From Epiperipatus broadwayi (taxonomy: Eukaryota; Onychophora; Udeonychophora; Euonychophora; Peripatidae), in NCBI GenBank assembly GCA_028023455.1, contig JAQFVV010006246.1:4978363-5042362 (forward strand): a DNA stretch of 64,000 nt. Reading direction: 5' to 3'. Made by a program: the position numbers and the translations under genes. Numbering within the stretch: the stretch's first letter is position 1; the number at the start of each line of letters is the position of its first letter. Under the pieces are notes generated by a model. It did no database searches, was not told the DNA's origin, and saw only the letters and a program-made list of their open reading frames with translations. Of this stretch, positions 25,301 to 40,100 are shown piece by piece.

Positions 25301-28300
25301 TTAATTTAATCTCAAAACAGAAAAAACTGTACTTTTGCCATTTTTGAACAAACTCCCAGTTCAATTATCAAAATGTATTATGAAAAATAAGATTAGCTGT
25401 TGATGAATTCCATCATAAAACATTTTAATGTTCTCTTGTAGAAATGTGTACAGCTGTTTTAAGGCATTTAAAGTCATCATATTGGCAAAGAATCTTAAAA
25501 ATGCTATATTCTAAGCTTCAAGTGAAATTATTTATATTTAAAGTTCAGACACACATTTTCCATATTTTACTAGAAATTATACTATATAGTGGTAATATAG
25601 AAAGATATGTACAATAAAATGAAATCTCAGTATGGCTCACATAGTCAATACTAATAAGAAAATTAAAGCTATTACAAACTTCTTATATAATCTAACAAGT
25701 TGTAAATTGCACTAAAGTAAAGTAATAATGTTAATAAGTATGCTTGAAAAAAATTACTGAACAGACCAAAGATAAACAGGTGCTATTTATAAAATAATTG
25801 TTTCAAATTCACAAAAATTTATGATAAAATATCAGACTTTATGATTTAAAAAAATTATAATACAGTAATACAATTTAACATTTGCAAATTAATTAGACTC
25901 TTTTTATTTATCTGAATGGTAGTTTAAATTTTTTGATAATTTTCCTAAATACTGAAAATCTATAATGCTTCTCATATTTTTAAAGAGTACTTTGTAAGTA
26001 AAGATTATTCCAGGGATTGTTTTTAAAAAATCATTTTATGTCTTGTTTACATATCTTTCCTATCACTTGCAATTCTATATGTGGCTTGATGCAATTGGCA
26101 GAATAGGTGATAGGTGCTCTATGTCCATGGATCTTGGATCAGCTCTGTCACTTCCAGAGCTCAAATTTTTTGCAGGCTCCTGAACACTAAATTGTATTAC
26201 CATTATTATTAAATTGTATCTCATTTACAGTTTTTTTTTCCTTCTAGTCACTGACATTCTTATAGTCAACCTGTTAATTGATATATTTTTATCAACTTTG
26301 GACAAATATAAATGATGACAACATAATAAAATCAACCATGGAATTAATTTTATGTACTATGTTTTCAAAAGAAGTCATCAAATATTAATAGAAAGTATGT
26401 TTATACCTGAAAAAATAAATACACATTTAACAAAAGAACAATTCCAAGGATGCAAACCCTCACAGAGGAATATGAAGAGTTGTGTAGTTATATTAAGATT
26501 CACAGAAAGGAATCAAATACAAAATACACAAGTAAGAAAAAAAAAATAGTTATCACTAACATTAATTGAGAAATTTAAAGGATGAAATCTAACTGACTTG
26601 AACATGTTTTTAGAAAAAATGAAAATAGATAACTGAAATTGTAAATTATAAATATAGAGAACACACTCTAGAAGGATGGATAAAATAAGTAAGTTTACTG
26701 GAATGATATGCAAAATTTGTGCTGATGTATATGTATAAATGATATTGTTAATGTAAATAAAATTTTATTACAGAAAATAATTCTTGCACAATACTTACAT
26801 AATTATTCTATTATTCACTCTAGAAAATTTACAAGAAATTAGCATAGACTGAACTTAAACTATTTATAGGAATTAACTATATATATATATGTAGAATTCA
26901 CACACTAAAAAGCAGCATCAAATGAAGTGTGTGTGCAAAAACTTGGAAAATCAAATGTAGATTTTCTTATTATCAAGTAATGTATATACAAAAGTAACAT
27001 GTACACTATAAAAGATGTTTATGTTAGAGACTGTTTTAATTGAAGATTAACTAGTTTGTTTACTTTTATATATATTATCATGAATACAATAAGTTCACGT
27101 TCATTTTATTTGTGTTGTTTGTGTTTTTAATTGTAATTTGGCTGGCATGCATTTACTCCTGGGTACACTGCAGTTGGCTCTAGTCAGCAGTACAGCAGAT
27201 GGCTGCAGACAACAGTTGTTAATGCAGTTAAGAGAATCTGAAAATTAATAAAAGTTTATTACAAGGATTAATATGTCATTATTGTAATTGGAAGAACTAC
27301 GTCACATGTATATAAATTAAACACACTCCGAAAATGGCATTTCACACGGAGAAAATGCCAGATGAATGGAGGAGAAGCATTTTGGTTCCAATCTATAAGA
27401 ATAAGGGAGATATTCTAGAATGTAGTAATTTACGAGGAATAAAGCTGATGAGCCACACAATGAAAATATGGGAGAGAATAATAGCAAATAGGCTACGGCA
27501 GGAAATAGACATCAGTGAAGAACAGTTTGGTTTTATGCCAGGTAGAGGAACCACAGATGCAATTTTTGCACTGCGCAACTTATAGAAAAACATAGAGAAG
27601 TCAAACAAGAAATTGTTCTAATATTCATTGATTTGGAAAAAGCATTTGATAGAGTACCTAGAGATGAACTTTGGAGATGCCTAAGGAAAAAGCTGGTTCA
27701 GGAAAAATACATTCGTCTGATCCAAGATATGTATCAAGGCTGTCAAACCAGTATGAGATGTAGTTCAGGAGAAACAGACTCATTTCAGGTGAAAGTCGGT
27801 GTGCATCAGGGATCAGCCCTGAGTCCCCTACTATTTAATATCGTTATTGATGTTCTAACAGAGGATATTCGTAGGGAAGCACCCTGGAACATGATTATGC
27901 CGATGATATAGTGATTGCAACTCAAAACATCAAGGAAGCTCAGGATAGGATAGAAGAGTGGAGGAAAGCACTGGAGGAAGGAGGAATGAAAATTAGCAGA
28001 AATAAAACTGAAGTGCTCTTCTGTGGTAATGGTGGAGGAAGCATTTTGTTAGGGGGAAAGAAGTTGCCTGAGGCTGAAAAATTTAAATATCTCGGGGCCT
28101 GGATGAATAAAGATGGATCACTGGATGGAGAAGTTGTTGGGAGAACTCAAGCTGGTTGGAATAATTGGAGAAGGATCTCTGGGATACTCTGCGATAGGAG
28201 AATAGGTGCAAGATTGAAAGGGAAAGTATATAAAACTGTGGTGCGTCCGGCAATGATGTATGGTGCAGAAACATGGCCGATCACTAAGAAAATAGAAGAC

Positions 28301-31096
28301 AAGCAATGTGTAACAGAAATGAGAATGCTTAGGTTTGCCTCGGGCCTCACTAGAAAGGACAAAGTGAAAAATGAAGTAATTCGAGAAAATATGAGAGTGA
28401 GAATGATCAGTGAAAAAATGAAAGAATCAAGGTTGAGGTGGTTTGGTCATGTTAAGAGAAGAGAAGAAAATTACATTGGAAGGAAGATTTTGGAGATTGA
28501 ACCACCGGGGAAAAGACCCAGGGGTAGACCTAAGATCAGATGGATTGATCGAGTGAGAAAGGACTTGCAGGAGATGTCACTTAGGGAGGAAATGACTTTA
28601 GATCGAGTAGCCTGGAGAAAATTGATCCGCACCAGCGACCCCACTTGATGTGGGATTAATCAAGCTGTGGAAGAAGAAGAGTTAAGAAATTTGATGGTTC
28701 AAAAACATAAATTAGTGTTTGTAAGTGGAACACATATATATATATGTGTGTGTGTGTGCTTATTAATAAGATAGAGGATGACAACATAAATTTAGCAATG
28801 TTGATGTGGCTGGTGGGCAAAGATGTTCTGAAATTGCAAACTGAAGCCTCTATAAGAAGTAAATTACCTCGAGCTTTAAAAAAAATTAAGGACATATTTT
28901 GAAGTAGCAATGTCTAAATGATTGTCATTTCCAAATTAGAGGTATCAGCAATATGATATAGCATTGCGAAAATTAGTGAAATATTCTGAATTTAGTGTTG
29001 AACTGGATGCCATGCTCTTTGGTCAGTGGTTATGAGGGAGTCTGATAGCAAGTTATGTTAAGTTCTCCTCAGTGAAGTAATTTTGGCATATAAGCAGGCA
29101 GTAGATAAATGTATAACACAGGAGTTTCTCAAACAAGACACCACAAAAATTTATAATAATAGAGATGCAGCGACATGTAAAATGATAATAAATTAAGCAG
29201 ACATTTAGATCATGAGCTGTTGAAGCCCTTCAAAGTCTTTTGAATGCAACTGTTGTGGTGAATAGGGACATCTAAAGAAGATCTAAATTTAAAAGTACTA
29301 GATGCTATATATGCAGGAAAACCAGTCATTTACAATGTGTTTGGCACACAAAAGATAAAATTGGAAAAAGAGAGTTACAAGCAAATTTCAAATTGCGGAG
29401 AGGAAGTGTTAAGAGTAAAATTTTAGTAAAAACAATAAACAATGTAAATAATTTTCACATTTGTTTAAACATGAAGTCAGACAAAAAACCAATATGAAAT
29501 TTAATAGCAGTGCAGGGTTGTCTTAATTTTGTTAAAAGATTGAACAAAATTAATAAAGAAAGCGAGAAAGGGTATCACTATGGAAAGAGTGGAGGTTATA
29601 TCCATGGATGTAAATGGAAATTAGATTGATTTTTGAGGTGAAGTAATGGTATCAGTTAAACTAAAGACCAAAATAAAATTATTGCCATTGTATATTGTGA
29701 AATTAGATGATAAAGTGCTATAATGACATGAATTTATAGTTACTTCAGAAATGTTACATTTACTCTTAATAGAATTCTTAAACCAATCTTGAATCAAAAT
29801 ATAATTCAATTGTAATTTTTTTCAATGTACTTGTAATTTTTAAATCATATGTACATTGTCATGTTATTTTCTTTACAAAAATTTAAACTTTCACTATCCT
29901 TATTTGTTATACTTAAGTAAAATCTTATATAGTTTTATTATGCCCAGATTTTCTCCAACATTTCATCTGTAATATTAAACCTTCTCCCCATTTTTTCCCC
30001 TTCCCCCCAATTTTTTTCAAACATGATTTCTAGCATTTGTGCACATGCATAAATTCTACTTAAAGTCAAAAATACATTTTTTTTTTCATTTATGATTGAA
30101 ACAATTCAAAATATTATTTATTATATATGAAGATGTTTATAAAATTACTTGAATGACTTGGATTCTGATTTCAATTTAACAGGATTATAATTGAAATTGT
30201 CATTGTGAAATTGAAATGAAATACTAAAGAAAATCTTTTAAATGCTGCTAATAGGATTAATCCAAATCAAAGATGATAATTATTCAAAAAAATAAAATCC
30301 TCAGAAAATTTAAAAGAAGCTATAGTATTGACCATAGGTTATGAGAGTGTTAAAAGAGCAAGAAAGCTTTCTGTTAGGATTAAGATAATTAATATAATGA
30401 TAATAGAATTGTTAATTATAAATAAGAGTTTAAGAAACTCTGTACATGAAAAGTTTTAACAGTGAAATGAGATATAAAGCTAGATATAGGACTTAAAATG
30501 GAGAAATTATATTGAAATATATGTACAAAAAGGAGATAATTTTTTTATGTTGATGTTAAAATTCAAGATTTTACAATGAATTGACAATTTTGTTGAATAT
30601 TTTAAAAAAAGAGAGGAATATATTGGAGAGAGAATTGTTTGGAAATTTGTTTATGAAATTAGTATATAATTATAAAATTAAATAGTTTCTTTCAAGAGAG
30701 ATAAATATAGGAATGACTGAGTTGTTATCATTTGTTGTTTAATATATATTTACATATTACCAAATATGTGTTGAAAGGGAAAGAATTAATTGAGTAATGG
30801 GAATTTATTATATTAAATTTGCTGATAAAATGGTTGTTTTTATAGATAGTGATGTTGACTGAACAGATTTCTAAGTACGGTAGATGGAATTTGGACTAAG
30901 TTTTGTACGATAATATATGCATTAAAATAAACTTATAAAATAAATAATGAGAATAATTTTTAAGAGCAATTTTTGTACAGAGCAAAATAATGTTTTTAAA
31001 TATTGGTAAGTTGTTTTAATTGTTAATAAAAGTAGTGATAAAAACTAGAATGTGATTGTGAGACATTTAATAAGTTTTTTTTTTTCCCTTTTTTTT

Positions 31097-31186
<90 letters not shown>

Positions 31187-34100
31187 CTTTTTTTTTCCTT
31201 TTTTTTTTCCCTTTTCTTTTTTCGGGGGTGGCCCCCTCTCCTACCTTATTATAAAAAACTAAAAAACACCTCCTCTTAATTTTTTTTTTTAAAAAAAATA
31301 ATTTTTTTTTTTTTTCAGGGCCTTTTTTTTTTTTTTTATAAAATAAAAAAAAATAAATTTTTTTTTTCCCCCCCCCCCCCTAGCTGGTGAGTGGCGAGGG
31401 AAGGATGATTAAATAGAGAATTAACGCCCCCCCCCCCCCCCAAAAAATTTTTGTTTAAAAACCCCGAGGGGGGGGCGTGGAGAGGAGAGATTGTTTGTGG
31501 TTAGATACGATCTTCACTTTCATTTTAATCTTTTTATATATAGGTTATCTTTGGCATTTTGAAGATATACACTTAAAAGAAAGTATTGTTAAAAGTTTTA
31601 TTTGCAAATAGAATTAAGTAAAAGGCTTGTTATGTGTTTTATTTGGAATGTTGCTCGGTATGAAACAGTTACAGGGACAGTTAAGAAAAAGAGAATACTT
31701 TAAAGATTGGGGATTTGATAATTGGATTTTGAATAAGATTAATAAAAATAAGCTCCAAGAACAAGATTAAATACACAGAGGATTTGAAAAAAGTGAAAAT
31801 AGATTATTCATGGGAAAAATAATTAACAAATGCTACATTGTGCATTTATTTAGAAATAAAGGAATTATGAAGGATATATTGGAAGAAACTGTTGTGAGTG
31901 ATAAAAATGGAAGTAAAAGAAATAAGTTGATAGGTCTTAAGGTAGAACCTAGTTATGATTTTTTGAAGATTAAATCCAATATAAAGAGAGCTTGACAAAA
32001 AATGAAAAAGAATGATATACAAATTTTTTTTTGACAAGTGACTGATGATTATGATAGTATTTTTAAAGATATAGTGTTTTAATTAATTGTCATTCTTAAT
32101 ATTATTTATAATTAATAGTGTAAGCTCTGTTTATTAATAATGATATTCTTTGTTATTGCAGTAAATTAGCAATGGTTTATCAATGCACAGGATGTGAAAC
32201 ATTTAATTTGCAGTATCTCGGCAAATGTAAAAGCACTGAAAAGGGGTAAGGAAAATACATGTCTACTTATTCTTTTATATTATTGTATAAATTCAAACTA
32301 AAAAAGGTTAAATAAATAGTGTTGCATCTTCTTTAATAGAATAAGTAGGAAATAATCATAAAATAAGAAGAGCTGAAAGAAAAGAAAAAGTAACTTATAA
32401 AAGTAGGTGTAGAAAGTTGAATCATGAGGGTACTGCAGATTTTGTGGTTGTTTTCAAAAATAACATTTTCAAACCACCAGAAATTTTACAGGGATAACCA
32501 AATGAGTGCAAAAAATGGTAAGGTCAAAGGTAATTGCTAAAAAGACAAGTTTTCAAAATAAAAAAGATTGTCTTAATACTGAATTGGAATAAAATTAGCA
32601 ATTCTAAACATATGGTGCAAACTATTAATATAATTTGAAGCATGATGGGTAATTTTAACATACAGTACTTTTAAATTTGGAAAGAATTGTACCTATGAGT
32701 CTGTAAAAACAGATTTTAAATAAATGTCTTCTATCAGGTATTATTATAAATCTAAGATTTTGGACATGTAATATAAAAGTGCAATACAGAGTCTGTTAAA
32801 TAATATTGTTCTGATTAATAAAGGGATTAAAAATGAAACACATGGATGAGAAAACAGTTGTCCCTGATGTTAGTGAGGCCCAATTAAAGTTGGATTGTTT
32901 ATATTGTCAAAAGATACTAGATGAATAATCATTACCATTAGATCCCCAGAGGTGTAAAAAAAAATAGAAAAAGATTATGTATAACATGAATAAATGCAAT
33001 ATGGAGATTTTCTGGAGCGATTAAAATAACAAGTATGTTGGAATAAATTTTGAAAGAAACTTTGATCTTGCAGTAGTACAATATTGTTTGAAATAAATAC
33101 TCTTGATTAAAAGGTAAATGATAATTTTTCAAAGAAATTATGAATAAAAGCTGAAGTGTAAATATTTTGTTTTTAACAAAATAAAAGATTGAAAAAGCTT
33201 TAACAGCAGGAGATAATTCTGATAATAAGAGGGTAGTGGATATAGAGTGCATAAATACTCTAACAGTAAAACTAGTTAAACCTAGTAAAAAACTTAGCTA
33301 CAGCTTCCATGACAAGAGATAAACAAAGAAGAAAGAAAGATGAGTATGATTTGATAGATTGTAGAATAAAATAGTTTTGGTGAGAAAAGTAGAGTGATAA
33401 ATATGAATTAGTAATTGAAATAAGAAATTGCAATAAGTTATTCGTCAAAATACTGGATATAATAAAAAATAGGAGGAATATAAAAAACATTATATGATAG
33501 AAATAAATTATCTTTTATTTACATTAATTGAAAAAATATTAGAAATAAAATAAAGATATTAATTGTAAGGAAGGAAGAAGCTATAAAACAATAGATGAGA
33601 TAAAGTCTAACAAAGTGTGGAGAATTGCTAATATTTTAATTGACTTACACAAATTATAGGAAAAGGGGAATTTGTTGATATTTCTATTGGAATACATAAC
33701 ACATAAGAATGACCTTATGAATAATTAAATAATTAATGATTATTCAAATTATTTCTATGTAGGTTTTTGAATAAATGTATTTGCAAAAGATTTTTATCTT
33801 TGGAGCAGTTTGAATTTTAAAAAAATTGAAGGAAATACTATTTGATGAGAATACTATTATTGAAATATATACAGAAAAAGAAAATGAGATAAATGTTTAT
33901 TTCTTTGATTCTGAAAAGCTATTCCACAAAGTGAATTGAATTACTTTGCATGAATTTTTTAAAAAAATGCTTATTTACTAATAAAATTTACACATAGAGT
34001 TTAATGTAAATAATCTAGAAATTTTTACTAGTGCAGTGTCAAACTGTAATTCTGATACAAAGGAAATCATCTTTCAAGTATGGCACATGTTTGAAGGATG

Positions 34101-37100
34101 ATTACCTTTGTATCAGAAACATAGAGTTTAATAAACTAATGTAAAATGTTGTACATGGGCTAATCATTAGTGAACAATAAATAAATAAGGCATAAATGTT
34201 ATCTAGGTAATGTAGGAGAAATGTTAAATATATCACCACCCTAGTTAATTAGAAAAAAGTATTATATGGGTGTTCATTTATTACATAACTACAGAAGTTC
34301 TTATTATTGATAGATCATCATCATATCATCATCAACCATTATCAATCCACTCAGATGAAGGTCTCTCCAAGTTTAATCCATATTCTCCATCTTTAGCTTC
34401 TCTTTTCCACAACACCCCTGCACATTTTCTTATTTCATCCATCCATCTCACATGTGGTCTCTTTCTGGGTCTTTTACAATCTCTTGGAATCCAGTTTAAA
34501 ATTTCAATTGTCCATCTATTATCATTTCTTCTAGTAATATGTCCAGCCCAACTCCACTTCAATCTTTTAATTTTTTCAATGAGGTCAGTAACACCTGTTT
34601 GTTCTCTTACCCATACATTGCGTTTTCGATCTCTTCTTGTTACTCCCAACATACATCTCTCCATACTTCTTTGAGTGGTCTGAAGTCTCTGAATTGCTCT
34701 TCTATTAAGTGTCCAAGTCTCAGATCCATAAGTAAGAACTGATAAAACACATTTGTTAAAAACCTTCCTTTTCAAACACATAGGCATATTTCCTTTTAGT
34801 ATCAAGTTATTTCTACCAAAAGCACTCCAACCAAGTTTAATTCTATGATTAATTTCCTCCATTATGTTTCCATCTGTATTAATAATCTGACCAAGGTATT
34901 TGTAACTGTTAACTTTTTTCTAATTCTTCATAATCAATCTTTATTTTCATATTTTGAGCAAATCGATTAAACATTACTTTAGTCTTTTTAACATTTATCT
35001 TTAGTCCTACTTTTCTACTTTCATCTGCTCTTCCGATCTATCCTGCAGCTCTGAAGCATTATTTGCAAAAACAACTACATCATCTGCAAAATCTAAATGA
35101 CTTAAATACTCTCCATTTACTTTCATTCCTTTAGTTTCCCATTTTAATCCACAAAATATTTCTTGCAGCACTGCTGTAAAAAGTTTTGGAGATATGGAGT
35201 CACCTTGCCTTACACCTTTCTCAATGTTGATTTTTCAGTATCATTATGTAATCTAATTGTTGCTGTTGCATTTTTATAAATATTCTTTAAAATATGACAA
35301 TATCCTGGATCTATACCTTGATGATCCAATGCTTTAATCACTGAAGAAATGTGTATAGAATCGAATGCCTTTTCATAATCTACAAATCCAAAACATAATG
35401 ACAACTCATATTCATTTGTCCTTTCTATGACTTCTCTCAATACCTGGATATGATCTATTGTACTAAAACCACTTTTAAATCCAGCTTGTTCTCTTGGGTG
35501 GTGGAAATCCAAAGTTATCTGTAGACGAGTTGTAATTATCTTGGTAAAAATTTTATATAAAACTGATAAAAGGCTGATAGGTCTGTAAATACACAAACAT
35601 TCATTCTGCCTTATCAGGCATTGAGAAGAAAGACCATGTGTTTCTTGATATTAAACTCAGAGGTAAAAAGCCAATAAACTCACCACGCTGGATAATACAT
35701 GTTGGTGAGCAGCCCATCCATGTTCGTATACTATATGAATAATCACATAGTAATAACAGCTGCAACGACAAGAACGTATGGAGTGGACATGGAATTTACC
35801 CTGCTCGGTTCCTTTAAGGCCTCAAAGAGGAATCAAAGGGTCTCCTTTCAGTTAATGGCAAACTTCTTTGTAAGACAAATTTTTAAGATTCTAATAAGTG
35901 AAGTTGAGCCAGAAAATCATCACTAGTAATAAAAAGGCAAAAATGTCACAAAAAACAATCCAAAACATTGTTTAATGTATTTAAATTTTTAGAATGAGAG
36001 TTACAAACAAATAAATGTATTATTTCAAATTTTTTTATAATTCCATTTTCATAAGAATTAATATTTTTATTCATATGTGAAGTTCTGATTATAATTTATT
36101 TTGTTGAAGATAGTTTACATTATTAAAAACATTATAAATTTCTAAAACCTATTGTTTAAATTGAAATGTTTATTTTGATTATCTGGGTTTATCTTCTCAA
36201 TTTTCATTCTGAATTAATAATTGAAGAATATGTTTCATTTCAAAATGTATTAGACCTTAAAATTTTCATTATAAATAATTTTGACATGTAAAAAAGATTA
36301 AATTAATAACAGATAATTTGTTACAACATTTCTGTGACTAATATTCATATCCAATCAGACTATAATTTTTGTTACTTGATTGAAATTTTCTTGATAGTTT
36401 TACCAATTTTTTTTGGAACCAAAACAACACTAAAAATGTTATGATTTCAGAAATATTAACATTTTCATTTTTATATTAACAGATGTAAATGCCACAAATG
36501 TATTAAAAATTTTAATTTGAATATTATCATTCATAATAAAGTATTTACATGTTTATAAGATACTGAAATATATGTTTGGGAAATCAAATGTTTTTCATTA
36601 TGTTTCAGAATGGAAAATTATTATTATTTTTTTTTTAAAGCTCAATGAATTTTTAAAGAATGCTTTATTTTATTTGATATTTTCAATGTATTTTTTTGGA
36701 GACTTGAAGTAGGTTAAATTATAATAGTAAAATTATATTTTTATAAATAAGAACTATCATTAGTTTAAAAGTCTTTTGAGGAAGAGAAGTAGTGTTAGAT
36801 TGGATGGAATATAACTTCAATAAAATTTACACAGGATATTGAAAATGTTGTAAAATTAAATGTTATGTGTTTTATGTTTTGTTTAATATTTTTTTAATCA
36901 AGATGCTAAATGAGTTGTTTTGATAAAGATGAGATTAATGTTGGAAAAAATAGAGTTTTTTGCATTGATTTTTTAATGATAGGTTGTTTATATTTGCAGA
37001 TAGCTAAAATAATTTTAACAAAATGTTGATTGATAAAATTTGTAGAAAAAATAAATAAGTGAAAAAAAAAAAAAAGTAATGAAGAAAAATAAAAAGAATA

Positions 37101-40100
37101 AAAGATTAAGAATGGTAGATGGATTGTAAGTGAAGAGCAAATGTGATTCTGTTAAACACTTGGAAAACTAAAAAAACTGAATAACAAAAGTAAGCAATTA
37201 GAAAGATAGGTACTCATTGTTTAGACAGACCAGCTGCTTGATGATGTTCTTATCTATAAAAAAACACACTATTATTACTATTCCAGATGATATTTTGTAA
37301 ACTATTTATGATCGACAACTTACGATCGAACATTATTTGTTCAAATGGGATCATTTTATTTTAAAATTACTTTTAAACTCATTTTCAAACTATTTTTTTG
37401 GATTGCAATTCTTTTACATTTTGAAAACTAATTTAAAACAATTTACAATCCAACATTATTTGGTAAAATGGGATAGTTTTATTTTTAAATTACTTTTAAA
37501 CTCATTTTTAAATCATTTTTTTGGATTGCAATTTTTTTACATTTTGCAAACTAATTTAAAAAAATTTATGATCCAACATTATTTGGTAAATTGTGATAAT
37601 TTTATTTTTAAATTACTTTTAAACTCATTTTCAAACCATTTTTTTGGATTGCGATTCTTTTACATTTTAAAAAGTAATTACGATCGAACATTATTTAGTA
37701 ACGGAATTAAACTCATTTTCAAACGATTTTTTGGGATTGCAATTCTTTTACATTTTGAAAACTAATTTAAAACAATTATCACAGAGATTCTCGCACAAAA
37801 CGTGCGTCAACACATATTGCGCATCAAATTTATTCTGAAATACACTTTACGAATTTTTTCACCCTTTAAAAGTGTGTAGGGAAGTAGAAATAACACCACC
37901 AAATGACTGTCCTAGCAATAAAATAGCCAGAGATGGCCACTTAAATGGCATATTTCTGTGCTTTTGCAGAGAAATAATGCCATCAATTGGCTGGCCTGGC
38001 TAAACGATGAGTACCAAAAGATAATTATAAAAATGAATTGGTTTGTTATAAAATTAGAAGTTCAAGTAACTATAAAGAATGTGTCAGAACAGGCTATGGT
38101 GAACAGACTTTATGGTGAATGGATGTAGGTAGAAGAAAGAAGCTCATAGTTTTTAAAAAAAAACTAGCTATGAGTATTTAAAAAGTGAAGCACAATGTAG
38201 GAAAGATTTGAGGCAATTGTCTGGGTTGATAAGTGTTTTTTTGATGATAATTCTTTTTAAAAGTTTATTTTTTATGGCTTAATTTAAAATGTATTTTGAA
38301 GTATATTATGTTCATTTTGGATTATGTATTAAAATATAAATAAGAATGAGGCAAAAAAATATTTTAATTTTGTTATCTATTGGAAAAAATCTCCATCTCA
38401 TCTCCAAATCATATAATAAAAGCAAACACTTAATTTTCTATTCCTTGATCCACTTTGTACATGTAAATATTTATATCAATGTAATGTTAATTAAAATAAT
38501 ACATTGCTTTGCCTTAGCCAATATTTTTATTTCAACATTAAATGTTGTCATTTTGTAGTTTCAATTTTGAATGAAATGATAATATTGGATTGATCTAAAT
38601 TGATGAGGGGATAGAGTTAAACATTTATTGTAATTTAGTTTTAAATTTTTTTTGAATAATTTATAAAATTTTTTAAAATAATAAGCTTATTGCATTTTCT
38701 CTATCTTCTGATATATCTGAGGTTCATTTATGCTATGAAAATTTTTTCTAATAAAAATCTATTACTTTTTTATTAACCTTTTTTGGCTACATTTTGAGTA
38801 AATTCATAATTTAAAAACTTTTCTCACTTTCATTAGATTAGATAGAGATAGTATGATATATTTTTTGATTATTATTAGTGATGATCAAATGAATCTCAAC
38901 CACTGATTTGATGGTGAATTTGCCACCAGGCAGGAAAGTTTCCACATATATATTCACACACACATATATTTATCTATATATTTCTATAAACATCCTCATA
39001 ACTATCAGCATCAATTTTCACAAAATCAAGTTATTAACTAATTCAGATTATTTTCTTCAAGCCTATCTATCTCTTAATTTATTTTTCAAATATGCACTTC
39101 TATTTTCTTTCTTAATTTTATATATATGTATTTTTTTTTTCATAAATATATAAAAAAATTTTTTGTCTAAAATTGAGATATTAAAATAAATTTTATTAAA
39201 AAGATGGGCAGACATTGTCTACCAGGTGATAATCGAATACTAATGTTTGGTCATAGTTTTGTTGTATATGCTCTTGCTTTATTTTGGAAAATGTTTTTAT
39301 TTTAATTTGTATACAAATATATTTTTATTTTATTAATATAGATCAAAGTTTTTACCATCCACTGGACCACCGGTTTCTCCACATTGTATATTTTGTAATT
39401 TCACACATCATGTAAGATTTTTATTATTTCTTTTTAGGATTATAATGTCATGCTTCTTTTTTTATTATACAAAGTGATATTATTTTTTTATGATGTTATA
39501 TTATAACAGCAAAAGAATCTTTTTCTTTATTAATATTCAGAAAATTTTGCATCTTAGTAAAATGGAAAAGTCATTACGTAATGATTATAAATATAAGTAC
39601 TGTTTGTACTTAAAAGTTTATTATAGCTAGTATACATCACCTTGGTATTTTTAGGGCTACTTATTCAAAAACTTAATATATTTTTTTATAGTCCTTTTAT
39701 TTGATGATTTAATAATGCTAGACCATTTTGATCATCTGTGTTTTAAACTGCAATTAGGTTCTAAGAGTGTGTGGTTGACTGGAAAGATCTCCATAAATGT
39801 ATATTTATATTTAGTTAATTATATTTATATTTAGTTTATTATATTTATATTAAGTAAATGGTCTTATAATGTAATTTATATTAAATATATTTTCTTTATA
39901 AATGTGATACATTAGACATGCTCTGATATTTTATGTAAATTTATATTTTGCCATATATAGTTAATAATTCTAAAAAATGGGAATAGCACATTAATTTATA
40001 TATATAAAGAAGTATTTATTTTAACACATAGATATTACATCTTGAATGAATAATATTAATAATTAAATATTATTTGATTAGATTAATCTGTTGCTATATC

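Noticed and set aside
26090-26190. tRNA-like stretch (GGCAGAATAGGTGATAGG... GAGCTCAAATTT)
   Set aside because: Neither box is close enough to consensus and no stem pairs.
31052-31279. 75-codon ORF that is almost all Phe
   Set aside because: It is a poly-T tract read as protein, with no independent support.
37324-37778. CRISPR-like array
   Set aside because: Units are contiguous and diverged without unique spacers, in a eukaryotic intron.
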